Positions 28,252 through 37,589 of a stretch of DNA of 64,000 bases are shown here, piece after piece (position 1 is the stretch's first letter; the number at the start of each line of letters is the position of its first letter). A program made the position numbers and the translations under genes. Under the pieces are notes generated by a model, which worked only from the letters and a program-made list of their open reading frames with translations, had not been told where the DNA came from and did not search any database. This DNA is from Bradyrhizobium sp. WD16 (GTDB lineage Bacteria > Pseudomonadota > Alphaproteobacteria > Rhizobiales > Xanthobacteraceae). The stretch covers positions 3,709,501 to 3,773,500 of the forward strand of contig NZ_CP028908.1 in the NCBI RefSeq assembly GCF_024181725.1, read 5' to 3'.

Positions 28252-29100
28252 ATGACCATCGGGTTGTCTCCTGAGCGTGGCGCGCAGGTCGTGGTGTTTC
28301 CTGCCTCGGGAAATCCATTCTCAGTGGCTCTGCGCGATCTCTCCGAGGCAATAAGGCTTGCGCCGATCTGGTTGCACTCGGGCTGGATCGACGTCGTCTG
28401 GCGCTTCCGCCGGACGCGCATCGGGCCATTCTGGCATACGCTCAGCCTTGCAGCTTTCGTCCTTGTGATGGGCACCATATGGAGCATCATCCTGCGGCAG
28501 GATCCCATCCATTATTTCCGATACGTCACCGTCAGCATGATGGTTTGGGGTCTGATCTCTTCTTTCATCACCGAGGGAACCGGCGTCCTGATAGCGGGGC
28601 AGAGTACAGCCTTGTCGATGCACTACCCCTACGCCGCCTTTGCATTTGCTCATGTGTGGCGCTCGTTGCTTCTGTTTGGCCATCATCTGGTTTTCTACAT
28701 CTTCGTCATGGCTGGCACCCTATTCTCGCCAGGCTGGCCGGTTGTCCTGGCCTTGCCCGCGCTCTTGCTCCTAGCCCTGAATGGGGTCTGGATGTCCTTG
28801 CTCGCGGGTGTCCTTTGCCTGCGATGGCGAGATCTGGTGCCGGCGACTTCCAGCGCCATGCAGATCGCCATGTTTGTCACGCCTATCTTTTGGTCGAAAG
28901 AGATGCTTGGACCCAAGTTCGCGTTCGCGGCGAATTACAATCCTCTGTATCACCTCGTGCTCATCATACGGGATCCACTACTGGGCAATCTTCCGCCGCA
29001 TGAGAGCTGGATCTGGTCGGCTGCGACGTTTGTCGTAGGGTCGATGATCACCCTCCTGGTTTATGGCCGCTGCCGCGACCGGCTGCCGTATTGGTACTAG
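28252..29100 (+). CDS. ABC-2 type polysaccharide exporter, permease (Wzm-like), system 1
   Basis: 282 residues with about six membrane segments; LAPIWLHSGWIDVVWRFRRT at the N-terminus is the amphipathic lead-in seen in Wzm/KpsM/RkpT-like permeases. It would form the membrane channel that moves a lipid-linked polysaccharide to the periplasm. ATG at 28252 has AAAGGA upstream. Stop is followed 12 bp later by the ATPase gene, giving a two-gene exporter. Confidence 0.85.
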   Translation: MTIGLSPERGAQVVVFPASGNPFSVALRDLSEAIRLAPIWLHSGWIDVVWRFRRTRIGPFWHTLSLAAFVLVMGTIWSIILRQDPIHYFRYVTVSMMVWGLISSFITEGTGVLIAGQSTALSMHYPYAAFAFAHVWRSLLLFGHHLVFYIFVMAGTLFSPGWPVVLALPALLLLALNGVWMSLLAGVLCLRWRDLVPATSSAMQIAMFVTPIFWSKEMLGPKFAFAANYNPLYHLVLIIRDPLLGNLPPHESWIWSAATFVVGSMITLLVYGRCRDRLPYWY

Positions 29101-29111
29101 GGAGGATTTCG

Positions 29112-30206
29112 ATGGTCGGCCTCAGGGTGGATGGTGCGTGGGTCGAGTTTCCGGTCCCGAGGGGCAGGCGTGGGGCTGCGCACGGGCACGTCGGCGGCCA
29201 GATCGACGTGGAGCGCGGCGTCGTAACCGCGCTGGGTGACGTATCTTTGGAATTGCGCGAGGGCGACCGGCTTGGTCTGATGGGCCACAACGGCGCCGGG
29301 AAGACGACAATGCTGCGTCTCCTCGCCGGTGCCTATCCGCCGACCCGGGGCCGCATTACCATCATTGGCCGGGTCTCGACGCTGTTCAACACCACGCCGG
29401 GTCTGAATTTTGACGGCACAGGTCGGGAGAACCTGGTCAGCTGTGCGCTTCACCTCGGGCTGAGCAGGCGACAGATCAAGGCTAAACTCGACGAAATTAT
29501 CGACTTCGCCGAACTCGGTGAATACATCGACATGCCGGTGCGCATCTATTCTGCTGGAATGATGACCAGGCTCGGGTTCTCGATAGCCACCGCGGTTGAA
29601 CCCGAGATCCTTCTGCTCGACGAGGGGCTGGCGACGGGAGACGCTCAGTTCGCCCGCAAGGCCGAACGAAGAATGAAGGATCTGATGTCGCGGGCGTCGA
29701 TTCTCGTCATAGCCTCGCATTCCGAGACGATGCTGGCGAATCTATGTAATCGCTGCCTGTTGTTAGAGCACGGGCGGATCATTGCGGATGGCCGGCCTGA
29801 TACGTTGATCGACAATTACAGACGGTCGGTCGTTCAGCTGGCGCGCGAGAGCGATCCTGAAGGGTTGCATCGGGCTTATGTCCTAGCTACGGACATGGCT
29901 CGGCTTGGCGAGATGCCGCCGTTGGATCTTGAAGAGCAAGGCTTGCGTTACGCCCTTCAAATCAATCCAGACGATCAGATGATGTGGCAGCGCTATGTTC
30001 AGGTCATATCGGCGCAAGGCAGGCAGGTGGACCAGGCGACCGAAATCAGGATGATATTGGCTTGTCTCGCGGTCGATTCATCTCGCGCTGATCTTATCCA
30101 TCGTCTTCGGGCCTTGCACAGGAGCGGTCTCGATGAGATGCCGTCGGATCTCGGGGAGCGAGTGAATGCCGTCCTCGCCCATATCGAAAGTGCTCGGGCA
30201 GGCTGA
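29112..30206 (+). CDS. ABC polysaccharide exporter, ATP-binding protein, system 1
   Basis: 364 residues. Walker A GHNGAGKTTML (near 61), the polysaccharide-exporter signature region YSAGMMTRLGFSIATA (near 150) and Walker B ILLLDEGLATGD (near 171) fit the Wzt/KpsT group. After the ATPase domain (about residue 240) comes a helical tail of roughly 120 residues (ARESDPEGLHRAYVLATDM onward) that does not look like the beta-sandwich carbohydrate-binding domain of Wzt. ATG at 29112 with a GGGAGG ribosome site. Converges on a methyltransferase-like gene with a 10-bp gap. Confidence 0.85.
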   Translation: MVGLRVDGAWVEFPVPRGRRGAAHGHVGGQIDVERGVVTALGDVSLELREGDRLGLMGHNGAGKTTMLRLLAGAYPPTRGRITIIGRVSTLFNTTPGLNFDGTGRENLVSCALHLGLSRRQIKAKLDEIIDFAELGEYIDMPVRIYSAGMMTRLGFSIATAVEPEILLLDEGLATGDAQFARKAERRMKDLMSRASILVIASHSETMLANLCNRCLLLEHGRIIADGRPDTLIDNYRRSVVQLARESDPEGLHRAYVLATDMARLGEMPPLDLEEQGLRYALQINPDDQMMWQRYVQVISAQGRQVDQATEIRMILACLAVDSSRADLIHRLRALHRSGLDEMPSDLGERVNAVLAHIESARAG

Positions 30207-30216
30207 CGCCGCGCCG

Positions 30217-31044
30217 CTATCGCCTGGATCCGTATCTGCGTAGCAGGCGGGTGGCGAGACCGCCGACACTCGTGCTCGTCTCGACGGTTCCCATGAACGG
30301 AATGTCGACCTTCTTGCGATAGATCAGCGAGATGCTGATGGTGGGGATCGGGGTGCGATCGATCCGCGTCTCGCGCTCGGCCATTCCGATCAAATCAAGC
30401 CGCTTGCTCACTGCCGGGAAAATGGATTGATACTGCCTTGCCGAGGCAAAGGCGTTTTCGTTCGATAATGCCCCATCGTACCACATGTCGACGATCTCGT
30501 AGTGATTGTAGCCAGCGAGGTCAAAGAAAAACCGGCTCGTATAGCAGAAGTAGCCGTGATCGACGTACCCGATGCTCGGGACGATATGCATGATCAATCC
30601 ATTCGTCTTCGCCGCCGCGTGGACCGCGGCGAACACGTTCATCTGATTCAGGATGTGCTCGCTCGTGCCGCAGTTGATCACCGAGTCGTACTTCTTGGCC
30701 ATCTTTCGGGGGAGCGCCATCGAGTTCAGGTCCACGATGGTCGTCTTGTAGCCGGCTGCGATGTCGATGGCATCGTAGCCCATTCCGGCGGCTTCCAGCA
30801 GTTCGCCCACGAAGGCGCCGTTGATCGCCTGACCGCTGGTGTCCTTTCCTGATTTTGCAGCCAACCGCTCCGCCCAGGCAGCAAGATCTGCCCTGGGTCG
30901 GTGATTGTGTCTTCGGACGAATTCCTCGATTTCAGCCGCCGTTGCGTCGTACAAATTCGAGCTGCCGAAATCGAGGACGTTGCGATTGGCGCCCAAGATG
31001 CCGAATTCCTCCATGAGCTTGATGCTGGCCATGTTGATACCCAT
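30217..31044 (-). CDS. SAM-dependent methyltransferase-like protein
   Basis: 275 residues from MGINMASIKLMEEFGILG, with a GGGGAGG ribosome site directly upstream, which decides against an in-frame start at 31143. NVLDFGSSNLYDA (near 21) resembles motif I; YDSVINCGTSEHILNQMNVF (near 137) matches the motif IV/post-IV region with EHI; an insertion of about 60 residues separates them. Substrate unknown. It is isolated from the operon upstream by about 180 bp. Confidence 0.65.
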   Translation of the reverse strand: MGINMASIKLMEEFGILGANRNVLDFGSSNLYDATAAEIEEFVRRHNHRPRADLAAWAERLAAKSGKDTSGQAINGAFVGELLEAAGMGYDAIDIAAGYKTTIVDLNSMALPRKMAKKYDSVINCGTSEHILNQMNVFAAVHAAAKTNGLIMHIVPSIGYVDHGYFCYTSRFFFDLAGYNHYEIVDMWYDGALSNENAFASARQYQSIFPAVSKRLDLIGMAERETRIDRTPIPTISISLIYRKKVDIPFMGTVETSTSVGGLATRLLRRYGSRR

Positions 31045-31222
31045 GGATGTCCTCCCCTGGCCTGGCGGCTTGAGTGCGAGATAACAAATCAAGAATTGGA
31101 CGAAAAATGATGCGCCGCGAGCGCCGATGGTGAGGCGACCCACGTCGAGGCGATTGAGCAGAACAGGCGACTTTCCACGCTGGAGCTATGCCATCAACCT
31201 TGCGTTTTGTCGCTCCTCGTCG

Positions 31223-32263
31223 TCAGCCTTTGCTCCTCGCAAGATTTATTCTGTTGTGCCGGAAATGGCGCGTTTGAACAAGTCCCGTCAGTGATGTCGG
31301 CTGCTCCTGCAGCGTCAGCCACGCCATGGCAGAAAATCGCCCAGCCGCACCGCCGACCCGGGTCGCAAGCTTGAGGATCGTCCGTCCGATGGGCCCCCGC
31401 GCAAGCCGGTCCAGGGTGGCGCCGTTCATCGGCGTTTCCTTGGCGGCGAGCCGGGCCACCGCGAAGCGCCAGCGCCTTTCGAACAGCTCCGGATACCAGC
31501 GTGGGAACGACGGATCGGCGTGCATGCGATCTGCGGCCACTTGAAGCGTTTCCAGGCTGCCCGCGAGATCGGCCGCCTGGGAGCGGGACAGTCCGGAGGC
31601 GCTCACTCGCCAGGTCAGGCCGACCCCGGGCGCAAAACAGAAGCCGTGCTGCAGGGCGAGCTGGCGAAACAGAAATCCGTCGGCGAAGGCTCGCAGGGCA
31701 GGATCGAGGCCGCCTGCGGCCAGGACCGCGTCGCGTCGTGCAACTGCCGTGCCGGACAACACCAGGTTGTCAATGCGGCGGAGGAGGCCGGCGGCTCCGT
31801 ACGGGGAGAAGTACGCTTCCTCGAAGCTCGGAAGAACCGGAGGGCGATAGCCGGTTTCGCCGGTGTTCAGGTCGAGTGTCATCGCTTCGCAGCAGGCGAA
31901 GGCCGCCGCCGGATGGCGCTCCAACGCGCCCAGCATCGCCTCGAACAGACCCGGATGGGTAACATCGTCAGCGGCGCCGAAATTGACGTAATGGCCGCGC
32001 GCGGATCGCAGCCCGTGATTCAATGCGGCGATCGCGCCCTGGTTCTCCGGGAGGAAGATGACGCGCAGAGACGGCAGCTCACGCGAAAGACGCTGCAGTC
32101 TGTCGCGGCTGTCGTCGGTCGAAGCGTCATCGACAATGACGATTTCGTCGGGGGGGCGGTTCTGAGACGCGAATGCGCGAATGGCATTCCCGATCAACGC
32201 GCCGTGATTGTAGTTGGGCACGACGACGGACAGGCGGATCGGAGCGCTGGCCGACAACGTCAT
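31223..32263 (-). CDS. GT2 family glycosyltransferase
   Basis: 346 residues from MTLSASAPIRLSVVVPNYNHG; ATG at 32263 with GGAG 8 nt upstream (the frame also opens with GTG at 32272). GT-A features: SVVVPNYNHGALI, VIVDDASTDDS (nucleotide-binding acidic pair) and NFGAADDVTHPG with the DxD-like Asp-Asp. A C-terminal domain of about 100 residues has amphipathic helices. Inverting transferase, donor and acceptor unknown. Last gene of the 42.5-31.2 kb minus-strand operon, 40 bp after the methyltransferase. Confidence 0.88.
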   Translation of the reverse strand: MTLSASAPIRLSVVVPNYNHGALIGNAIRAFASQNRPPDEIVIVDDASTDDSRDRLQRLSRELPSLRVIFLPENQGAIAALNHGLRSARGHYVNFGAADDVTHPGLFEAMLGALERHPAAAFACCEAMTLDLNTGETGYRPPVLPSFEEAYFSPYGAAGLLRRIDNLVLSGTAVARRDAVLAAGGLDPALRAFADGFLFRQLALQHGFCFAPGVGLTWRVSASGLSRSQAADLAGSLETLQVAADRMHADPSFPRWYPELFERRWRFAVARLAAKETPMNGATLDRLARGPIGRTILKLATRVGGAAGRFSAMAWLTLQEQPTSLTGLVQTRHFRHNRINLARSKG

Positions 32264-32311
32264 CGGCAGCACTCCGGGAAAAGGTGGGTCCGAGCCCGCA
32301 CCGCGACAGCC

Positions 32312-32974
32312 TCACTCGAAAAAGATGAACTCGTGATCGCCGGTGTAACCGGCCTGGCGGAAGATGAACGCCCACTCCTCCGGCGTGTGGAAGGCGCGGC
32401 AGGTGAGCTGCCAATACATCAGATTGACCTTCTCGCGCTCGTTGCGATAGGCCTCGACGCAGATGTACTTGGCGCCGCGGCCGACACGTTCGATCTCGCG
32501 CAGGGCGGCGTCGAGTTCGTAATTGTAGAGATTGTGCAGCGTGTTGATGGAGATCACGAGATCGAAGTGCTTGTCCGGCCAGGGCAACGCTGTGGCGGAG
32601 CCGACACGGCAGAACGGCCTGACGTCTTCCATGGTGTGGGCAACTCCATAAGAGGAGACGTCGATGCCGGCGACCTCGATCCCGGGCACGCTTTCACGGA
32701 AATCGTGCAGCAGGAATCCCTTTCCGGAGCCGACGTCGAGCACGCGCATGCCTGGCTTGATGCCGTAAGCCGCGACCATGGCGTCGGCCACCTTTCGCCA
32801 GCGGCCGTCATACCTGTAGCCGCCGTAACCGGTCTCGCGGCTGCCGTCCCAGTAGTCGTAGTCCCACTTCATGGCGAGCTCCGCGACTTCGGCCTTGTCG
32901 CGCTGGGTGACACGGGCGAGGTAGTCGCGCTTGGTCGACTTGTGGACGAGACTGACGAATTCGCGGTAGGCCAT
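32312..32974 (-). CDS. Class I SAM-dependent methyltransferase
   Basis: 220 residues from MAYREFVSLVHKSTKRDY. Motif I MRVLDVGSGKGFLLHDF near residue 77, acidic VAGIDVSSYG near 101, and DLVISINTLHNLYNYEL near 143 form a clean Methyltransf_11 domain. The frame continues open upstream but that stretch is out-of-frame sequence of the neighbouring kinase gene. Gap to the kinase-like gene is 29 bp. Acceptor unknown; a sugar of the modified heptose unit is a reasonable guess from the operon. Confidence 0.88.
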   Translation of the reverse strand: MAYREFVSLVHKSTKRDYLARVTQRDKAEVAELAMKWDYDYWDGSRETGYGGYRYDGRWRKVADAMVAAYGIKPGMRVLDVGSGKGFLLHDFRESVPGIEVAGIDVSSYGVAHTMEDVRPFCRVGSATALPWPDKHFDLVISINTLHNLYNYELDAALREIERVGRGAKYICVEAYRNEREKVNLMYWQLTCRAFHTPEEWAFIFRQAGYTGDHEFIFFE

Positions 32975-33003
32975 CGGTAATCCTTTGGTTGGCGGCGGCG
33001 ATG

Positions 33004-34032
33004 CTACGCGGCGATCTCGTCGATGGCGCGCGCCGCCTTGGCGAGCTGCACAGCGCAGCGGCGGTCCCGCTCGTCGGCGTCCGCGAAGGCACGGCGGGCG
33101 TCGCCGAGCGGGAGGAAATCGTTGAGCATGATGCAGGCCCATTTGATCCGGCAGGCGTCCATCAGCAGCGTGCTGCGCGCCAGCGCGGCTGCATCGAGCA
33201 CGCCGCCCGACATCAGTCGCTCGCGCCATTCGCCGCGAAGCGTCGACGGTATCGGGACCTCCGGCTGACAGACGAAATCCGTCGCCAGTTTCGCCGGGTC
33301 GTCCCGGCCGGCATATTCGAAATCGAGGAAGGTGAGCCGGCCGTCGTCGTCGACGAGCGCGTTGTGAAAGCCGAAATCCGATGGCGATAGCCGGCACTCG
33401 GCAGCAGCAAGGCGCCGCGACGGATCGAAATCGAGGGGGCGGCATTCGGCCATCACGGCGGCTTTCACCTGATCCCACGCCGGTCGCAGGCTGCGGGCGA
33501 CGAAGGCGCGCGCCTGATCCGACCGCGGCGCGTGTGGTTCGAGACTGGCGAGGCGTGCCAGGCGGCGCTCGACGATCGCGAGGTGATCGTCGATGCTGAA
33601 GCAGGCTTCGGAGGCCGCTGTGGCCTCGGGCCATGGCCGGGCGTTGATCGCGGCGATGAAATCGGCGGCGGCCCAGACATGGGCCGCGGTCACATCTTTC
33701 GGGCGGAGCTTCCGGCCGGGCAAGAACGCATAGAGGGCGGCGTGGGAGGAGCTGTCGCAGGCGAGCGGCTGTGGAATGTTGCGCAGACCCTCGTCCCAGG
33801 CGCGGCTGATGAAGCTCCACTCGGCGGCAAGGCGATCGCGGCCGTCGCGGGCATCGGTGAAATACCGCTTGAGAACCAGCGGCATGCCCTCGACAAGATC
33901 CAGCCGATAGACCTGGTTGTTGCGGCCGCCGGCGAGCCGGGTGATCCGGTGCGGCGCGGCTCGGCCCGCCGCTGCGGTCAGCGTTGCGGCCTGCTTCGCC
34001 ACATCGCCATCGCTGCGATCAGGCCGGCTCAT
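33004..34032 (-). CDS. APH/choline-kinase family phosphotransferase
   Basis: 342 residues. Small-molecule kinase fold: VYRLDLVEGMPLVLKRYF (Lys of the N-lobe), catalytic loop LSPSDFGFHNALV with Asp and Asn, and metal-binding FLDFEYAGRDDPAKL (DFE). Members of this family in capsule and LPS clusters phosphorylate sugars, sugar alcohols or choline; no aminoglycoside resistance role is implied. ATG at 34032 overlaps the end of the HAD gene by 14 bp, so the genes are translationally linked. Confidence 0.82.
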   Translation of the reverse strand: MSRPDRSDGDVAKQAATLTAAAGRAAPHRITRLAGGRNNQVYRLDLVEGMPLVLKRYFTDARDGRDRLAAEWSFISRAWDEGLRNIPQPLACDSSSHAALYAFLPGRKLRPKDVTAAHVWAAADFIAAINARPWPEATAASEACFSIDDHLAIVERRLARLASLEPHAPRSDQARAFVARSLRPAWDQVKAAVMAECRPLDFDPSRRLAAAECRLSPSDFGFHNALVDDDGRLTFLDFEYAGRDDPAKLATDFVCQPEVPIPSTLRGEWRERLMSGGVLDAAALARSTLLMDACRIKWACIMLNDFLPLGDARRAFADADERDRRCAVQLAKAARAIDEIAA

Positions 34033-34651
34033 GGAGGAGCTCCGCGGTGATCGCCGGCCACGAGGTTCGGCGGAGCAGGGACTGCGGGCCGGCGGTCGCA
34101 GCCGCTTCGGCCAGCCGGTCCTCGGGGTCAAACAGAATACGCTGCATGCCTTGCGGAAAGCCCGGCATCAGCAGGATCTCGGGCAGGTCGTCGATGAATA
34201 CGTCGCAAGCCAAGGTGGCCGCCCGGGCGATCTTTGCCTCCTTTGTCAGCTCGAAATAGACGCCCTCGGGCGCGATCTGCGTAGGGCCCTCGCCGGCAAG
34301 CCCGATGGACAGCAGGAAGCCGCGGGCGGCGCCGTGGAGATCGTGCGGCGGGCCGCGCAGGGGAGTGCGGGTCTTGTGACTGACGACGAACAGCGCATGG
34401 CCGGCAGCTCTCGCGGTGGCGACGAACTCAGCGAAACCGGGATAGGGCGATACGAGGTCCATGCGGGCGCCGTAGACATGGCCCTGCAGCTCGGTGAAAT
34501 CGTCCTTGCGACCGCTGCCGTTGAGGTGATCGCGAACGCTGTTCTTGCCACGATCGAGATCGGGCGGGATCAGCCCACGCTCCAGCGCAGCGGCGTGGAA
34601 CACGCCGTCGTAGCAGGCAATGGTGTTGTCGAAGTCGATACCGATGCGCAT
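34019..34651 (-). CDS. HAD-superfamily hydrolase-like protein
   Basis: 210 residues. Motif I GIDFDNTIACYD (Asp nucleophile and +2 Asp) at residues 4-15, SHKTR near 92 for motif II, and DVFIDDLPEIL near 150 for motif IV. Not closely similar to GmhB in motif I or the zinc loop. In this operon the simplest role would be removing the 7-phosphate (or another phosphate) from the activated heptose intermediate, but that is inference. 66 bp after the alcohol dehydrogenase gene's neighbour to the left on the map; overlaps the kinase gene downstream. Confidence 0.75.
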   Translation of the reverse strand: MRIGIDFDNTIACYDGVFHAAALERGLIPPDLDRGKNSVRDHLNGSGRKDDFTELQGHVYGARMDLVSPYPGFAEFVATARAAGHALFVVSHKTRTPLRGPPHDLHGAARGFLLSIGLAGEGPTQIAPEGVYFELTKEAKIARAATLACDVFIDDLPEILLMPGFPQGMQRILFDPEDRLAEAAATAGPQSLLRRTSWPAITAELLHEPA

Positions 34652-34717
34652 GGTTACTCGTCGGAGTCCGACACGTCCTCCATCCTGAACATCATCCCTG
34701 GTCGCCGGACCCGACCA

Positions 34718-35767
34718 TCAGCCCTGGTGCCGTCGCGTCATGTCAATCAGAGGACGGCCGACCTTGCCCGCCGCGAGATCCTGCAGGGCCCGGTCGGCCT
34801 CGCTCAAGGTATAGGGCTTCGACAGCAGGTCCCGAACCGGGAAGCGGTTCGATGCAAGTAGCCGGCCGAAGCGGCCGTAGTCGCGATCGGGCACACTGTC
34901 GCCCCCCCAGGTGCCGAGCAGGCTCTTTCCCTGGTTGAACAGCGCCGGATTGAGGGTGAGAGCGGCGCCGTGACGGGCGTTGCCGATCACCACGGCGCGA
35001 CCGCCCTGGGGGCGGGTGGCATTGACCGCCTGCTCCATCACCGTCGGTAGGCCGGAGGACTCCACCGCGAGGTCGACGCCTTGCGGTACGATCTTGCGAA
35101 TCTCGGCGAGCACGTCGCCAATCGCCGGGTCGATTACATGGGTTGCGCCGAAGGTCGTGGCCAGCGCCCGGCGGGTCGGATTGGGGTCGATGCCGATCAA
35201 CGGCATGGCCCCGGCGAGCGCCGCCGCCATGACGGCATTGAGGCCGATCCCGCCGGTGCCGAACACGGCCACCGCGTCGCCCGGCCGCGCCTGGAGCACG
35301 TTGAAGATTGCGCCCATGCCGGTGGGTGCCGCGCAGCCGAGCAGCACGGCGACGTCCATCGCCAGCCCCCCGGGCAGCAGGGTCAGTCGGTTTTCGCTGA
35401 CCACCGCGTGGCGCTGGAAGGTGGTGACGCCCCCGGCGTTGACCTTGCGACCATCCCAGTCGTAGACGGCGCCGCCGGCCTCGATGCCGCTGCCCTTGAT
35501 CCAGGACAGCACCACCTTGTCGCCGGCCTTCACCTTGGTGACGGCGCCGCCGGTCTCCAGCACGGTCCCGGTGCCTTCGTGGCCGAGGCAATGCGGCAGC
35601 CATTTGTCCTCGCCCTTGTCGCCGCGCCATTCCATCACCTGGGTGCCGCAGGCACCCGAATAGGCGATCTCCACCAGCACCTGGCCCGGCTTGAGGGCAG
35701 GAATTTCGATCCGCGCCAGTTCGAGCGGCGCGCCGGTCTGCACCAGCAGGGCGGCTTCGGTCTTCAT
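34718..35767 (-). CDS. Zinc-type medium-chain alcohol dehydrogenase
   Basis: 349 residues. Catalytic zinc ligands in SGACGTQVMEW (Cys) and LGHEGTGTV (His-Glu), and the NAD(P)-binding AVFGTGGIGLNAVMAA near residue 175. The four cysteines of the structural zinc are absent in the segment after the catalytic domain (VVLSWIKGSGIEAGG...), so it belongs to a single-zinc branch. It would oxidise or reduce a hydroxyl/aldehyde on the sugar intermediate. ATG at 35767 overlaps the transketolase C gene by 4 bp. Confidence 0.85.
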   Translation of the reverse strand: MKTEAALLVQTGAPLELARIEIPALKPGQVLVEIAYSGACGTQVMEWRGDKGEDKWLPHCLGHEGTGTVLETGGAVTKVKAGDKVVLSWIKGSGIEAGGAVYDWDGRKVNAGGVTTFQRHAVVSENRLTLLPGGLAMDVAVLLGCAAPTGMGAIFNVLQARPGDAVAVFGTGGIGLNAVMAAALAGAMPLIGIDPNPTRRALATTFGATHVIDPAIGDVLAEIRKIVPQGVDLAVESSGLPTVMEQAVNATRPQGGRAVVIGNARHGAALTLNPALFNQGKSLLGTWGGDSVPDRDYGRFGRLLASNRFPVRDLLSKPYTLSEADRALQDLAAGKVGRPLIDMTRRHQG

Positions 35768-36702
35768 CGTGTTCCCTTCCGAGCAAGAGCTTCGGCCATG
35801 CGCGCGGCGATCTGCACGCCGGTGAGGCCGAGCGTCTCGCGGGCGAACTCCTGCTCGCCGGATTTCTTGAAGAAGGCATCCGGCGTGCCGAAGCGGACGA
35901 GCTTGTCGGCGCCGGTGCCATGATCGATCAGCCATTCGGCGACCGCCGCGCCGAAGCCGCCGATCAGCGAATGCTCCTCGATGGTGGCAACGAGGGCAAA
36001 GCGGCCAAACGCTTCGGCGAGACAGGTCTCATCGAGCGGCTTGACCGTGTGAAAGCTGACGACGCGGGCGGAAATCCCGGTGTCGGACAGCCGCTGGGCG
36101 GCTTCGATGGCTTCTGGAAGCATGTTGCCGGTGGAGAGCAGGCAAACGTCGCTGCCCTCGCGGACGGTAATGGCCCGTCCAATGGCGAAATCCTCGAGCG
36201 GCCCCGCATGGATCACCGGCTCGCCCTTCTTGCCCATGCGGATATAGACTGGAGCATCCTGGGCCATGGCCGCGCGGAGCGCGGCACGCACCTCCAAGGC
36301 GTCGCCCGGGCAGATCACCACCATGTTCGGGATGGCGCGGAGAAAGGCGATGTCCTCGCAGGCATGGTGGGTCGGGCCGAGCCCCGAATAGGCGAGGCCG
36401 GCCCCCACAGCAACGATGGTCACCGGCGCCTCATGGTAGCAGACGTCGGTGCGAATCTGTTCGAGGCAGCGCGTCGTCACGAACGGCGTGATGGTATAGG
36501 CGACCGGCCGCAGGCCGTTGATGGCCATCCCCGCCGCCACCCCCATCATGTTGGCTTCCGCCACGCCGCAGTTGAAGAAGCGTGCCGGATGCCTGGCCTT
36601 GAACTTGTCGAACAGGCGGTTGCCGATATCGCCCGACAGCATGACCACGCGCGGGTCCTCGTCGCCGAGCTTCGTCAGTTCGGCAGCAAATGCGTTCCTC
36701 AT
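35764..36702 (-). CDS. Transketolase, C-terminal subunit (split type)
   Basis: 312 residues holding the pyrimidine-binding (about 5-165) and C-terminal domains of transketolase. VAYTITPFVTTRCLEQIRTD and GLAYSGLGPTHHACEDIAF are the typical blocks; the Glu that activates the TPP aminopyrimidine lies in FFNCGVAEANMMGVAAGMA (near 47). Works as a heterotetramer with the adjacent N-subunit to transfer two-carbon units between ketose and aldose (phosphates). Overlaps both neighbours by 4 bp. Confidence 0.92.
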   Translation of the reverse strand: MRNAFAAELTKLGDEDPRVVMLSGDIGNRLFDKFKARHPARFFNCGVAEANMMGVAAGMAINGLRPVAYTITPFVTTRCLEQIRTDVCYHEAPVTIVAVGAGLAYSGLGPTHHACEDIAFLRAIPNMVVICPGDALEVRAALRAAMAQDAPVYIRMGKKGEPVIHAGPLEDFAIGRAITVREGSDVCLLSTGNMLPEAIEAAQRLSDTGISARVVSFHTVKPLDETCLAEAFGRFALVATIEEHSLIGGFGAAVAEWLIDHGTGADKLVRFGTPDAFFKKSGEQEFARETLGLTGVQIAARMAEALARKGTR

Positions 36703-37544
36703 GAAAGGCCGAGCTCCTTGTGGGCCCTGACGACTTCGTCGGCCGTCGGCGCACGATAATGCCAGTTGTTGTCGTCCTCCATGAAGGATACACCTTTGCC
36801 CTTCACCGTGTGGGCGATCAGCGCCACCGGCTTGCCTGAGCCGTTCGGCACGTTGTCCATGGCCGTCGCCAGCGCAGCGACATCATGGCCATCGATCTCG
36901 TGAGCGTCCCAGCCGAACGCCGCCCATTTCTCGCGCAGCGGGGCGAGCATCAGGGTCTCGTTCGAGCGGGCGGTGGCCTGCCACTTGTTGTAATCCACGA
37001 CGACGCAGACATTCTCCAGCCGCTGGGCGGCACCGAACATCGCTGCTTCCCAGACCGAGCCCTCGTTGTTTTCGCCGTCGGAGAGCAGGGCGAAGACGCG
37101 GACGGGCTCTCCCTTGATCCGTGCCGACAGCGCCATGCCGAGCCCCAGCGGCAGGCCATGGCCGAGCGAGCCGGTCGCGGCCTCGACGCCGGGCAGCAGA
37201 TTGGCCGGCGGATGCTCCGCCAGGCGGCCTCCGTCCTGACAGAAGGTGTCCAGTTCCTCGACCGGGAAGAAGCCCTTCATCGCCAGCACGGCATAGAGCG
37301 CAGCAGCGGCGTGGCCCTTGGAGAGGATGAAGCGGTCGCGCAGCGGATCGTCAGGCTGCCGCGGATCGACCTTGAGCACGTGCCAGTAGGCGACCGTGAG
37401 GATATCGGCGCAGGACAGCGACGAGGCCAGATGAGCCGCTTGTGCAGCATGGGACATTTCGATGATGCGGCCGCGCAGTCGCGCGGCCTGCGTGCGTAAA
37501 GCGGCGAAATCGGCAGACGGAGAGGCGCGAAGGGCAACGGTCAT
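36699..37544 (-). CDS. Transketolase, N-terminal subunit (split type)
   Basis: 281 residues, the TPP-diphosphate-binding half. LSKGHAAAALYAVLAMKG (near 73), GSLGHGLPLGLGMA (near 125) and SDGENNEGSVWEAAMFG through NVCVVVDYNKWQ (near 155-185) give the TPP/metal motif, with Ser in place of the first Gly of GDG. Split transketolases are common beside secondary sugar clusters. In this operon the natural products to consider are sedoheptulose 7-phosphate for the SIS isomerase, or C2 extension of a sugar (inference). Confidence 0.92.
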   Translation of the reverse strand: MTVALRASPSADFAALRTQAARLRGRIIEMSHAAQAAHLASSLSCADILTVAYWHVLKVDPRQPDDPLRDRFILSKGHAAAALYAVLAMKGFFPVEELDTFCQDGGRLAEHPPANLLPGVEAATGSLGHGLPLGLGMALSARIKGEPVRVFALLSDGENNEGSVWEAAMFGAAQRLENVCVVVDYNKWQATARSNETLMLAPLREKWAAFGWDAHEIDGHDVAALATAMDNVPNGSGKPVALIAHTVKGKGVSFMEDDNNWHYRAPTADEVVRAHKELGLS

Positions 37545-37589
37545 CGATGTGGTCTCGCTGCGCTCGCCGCGACGCGAGCATGTCTGGCG

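Noticed and set aside
32975-33820. N-terminal extension of the methyltransferase at 32312-32974
   Set aside because: It is an out-of-phase reading of the APH-like kinase gene on the same strand.
33004-34032. Antibiotic resistance by aminoglycoside phosphotransferase
   Set aside because: The fold is shared by many sugar and choline kinases; operon context points to polysaccharide metabolism.
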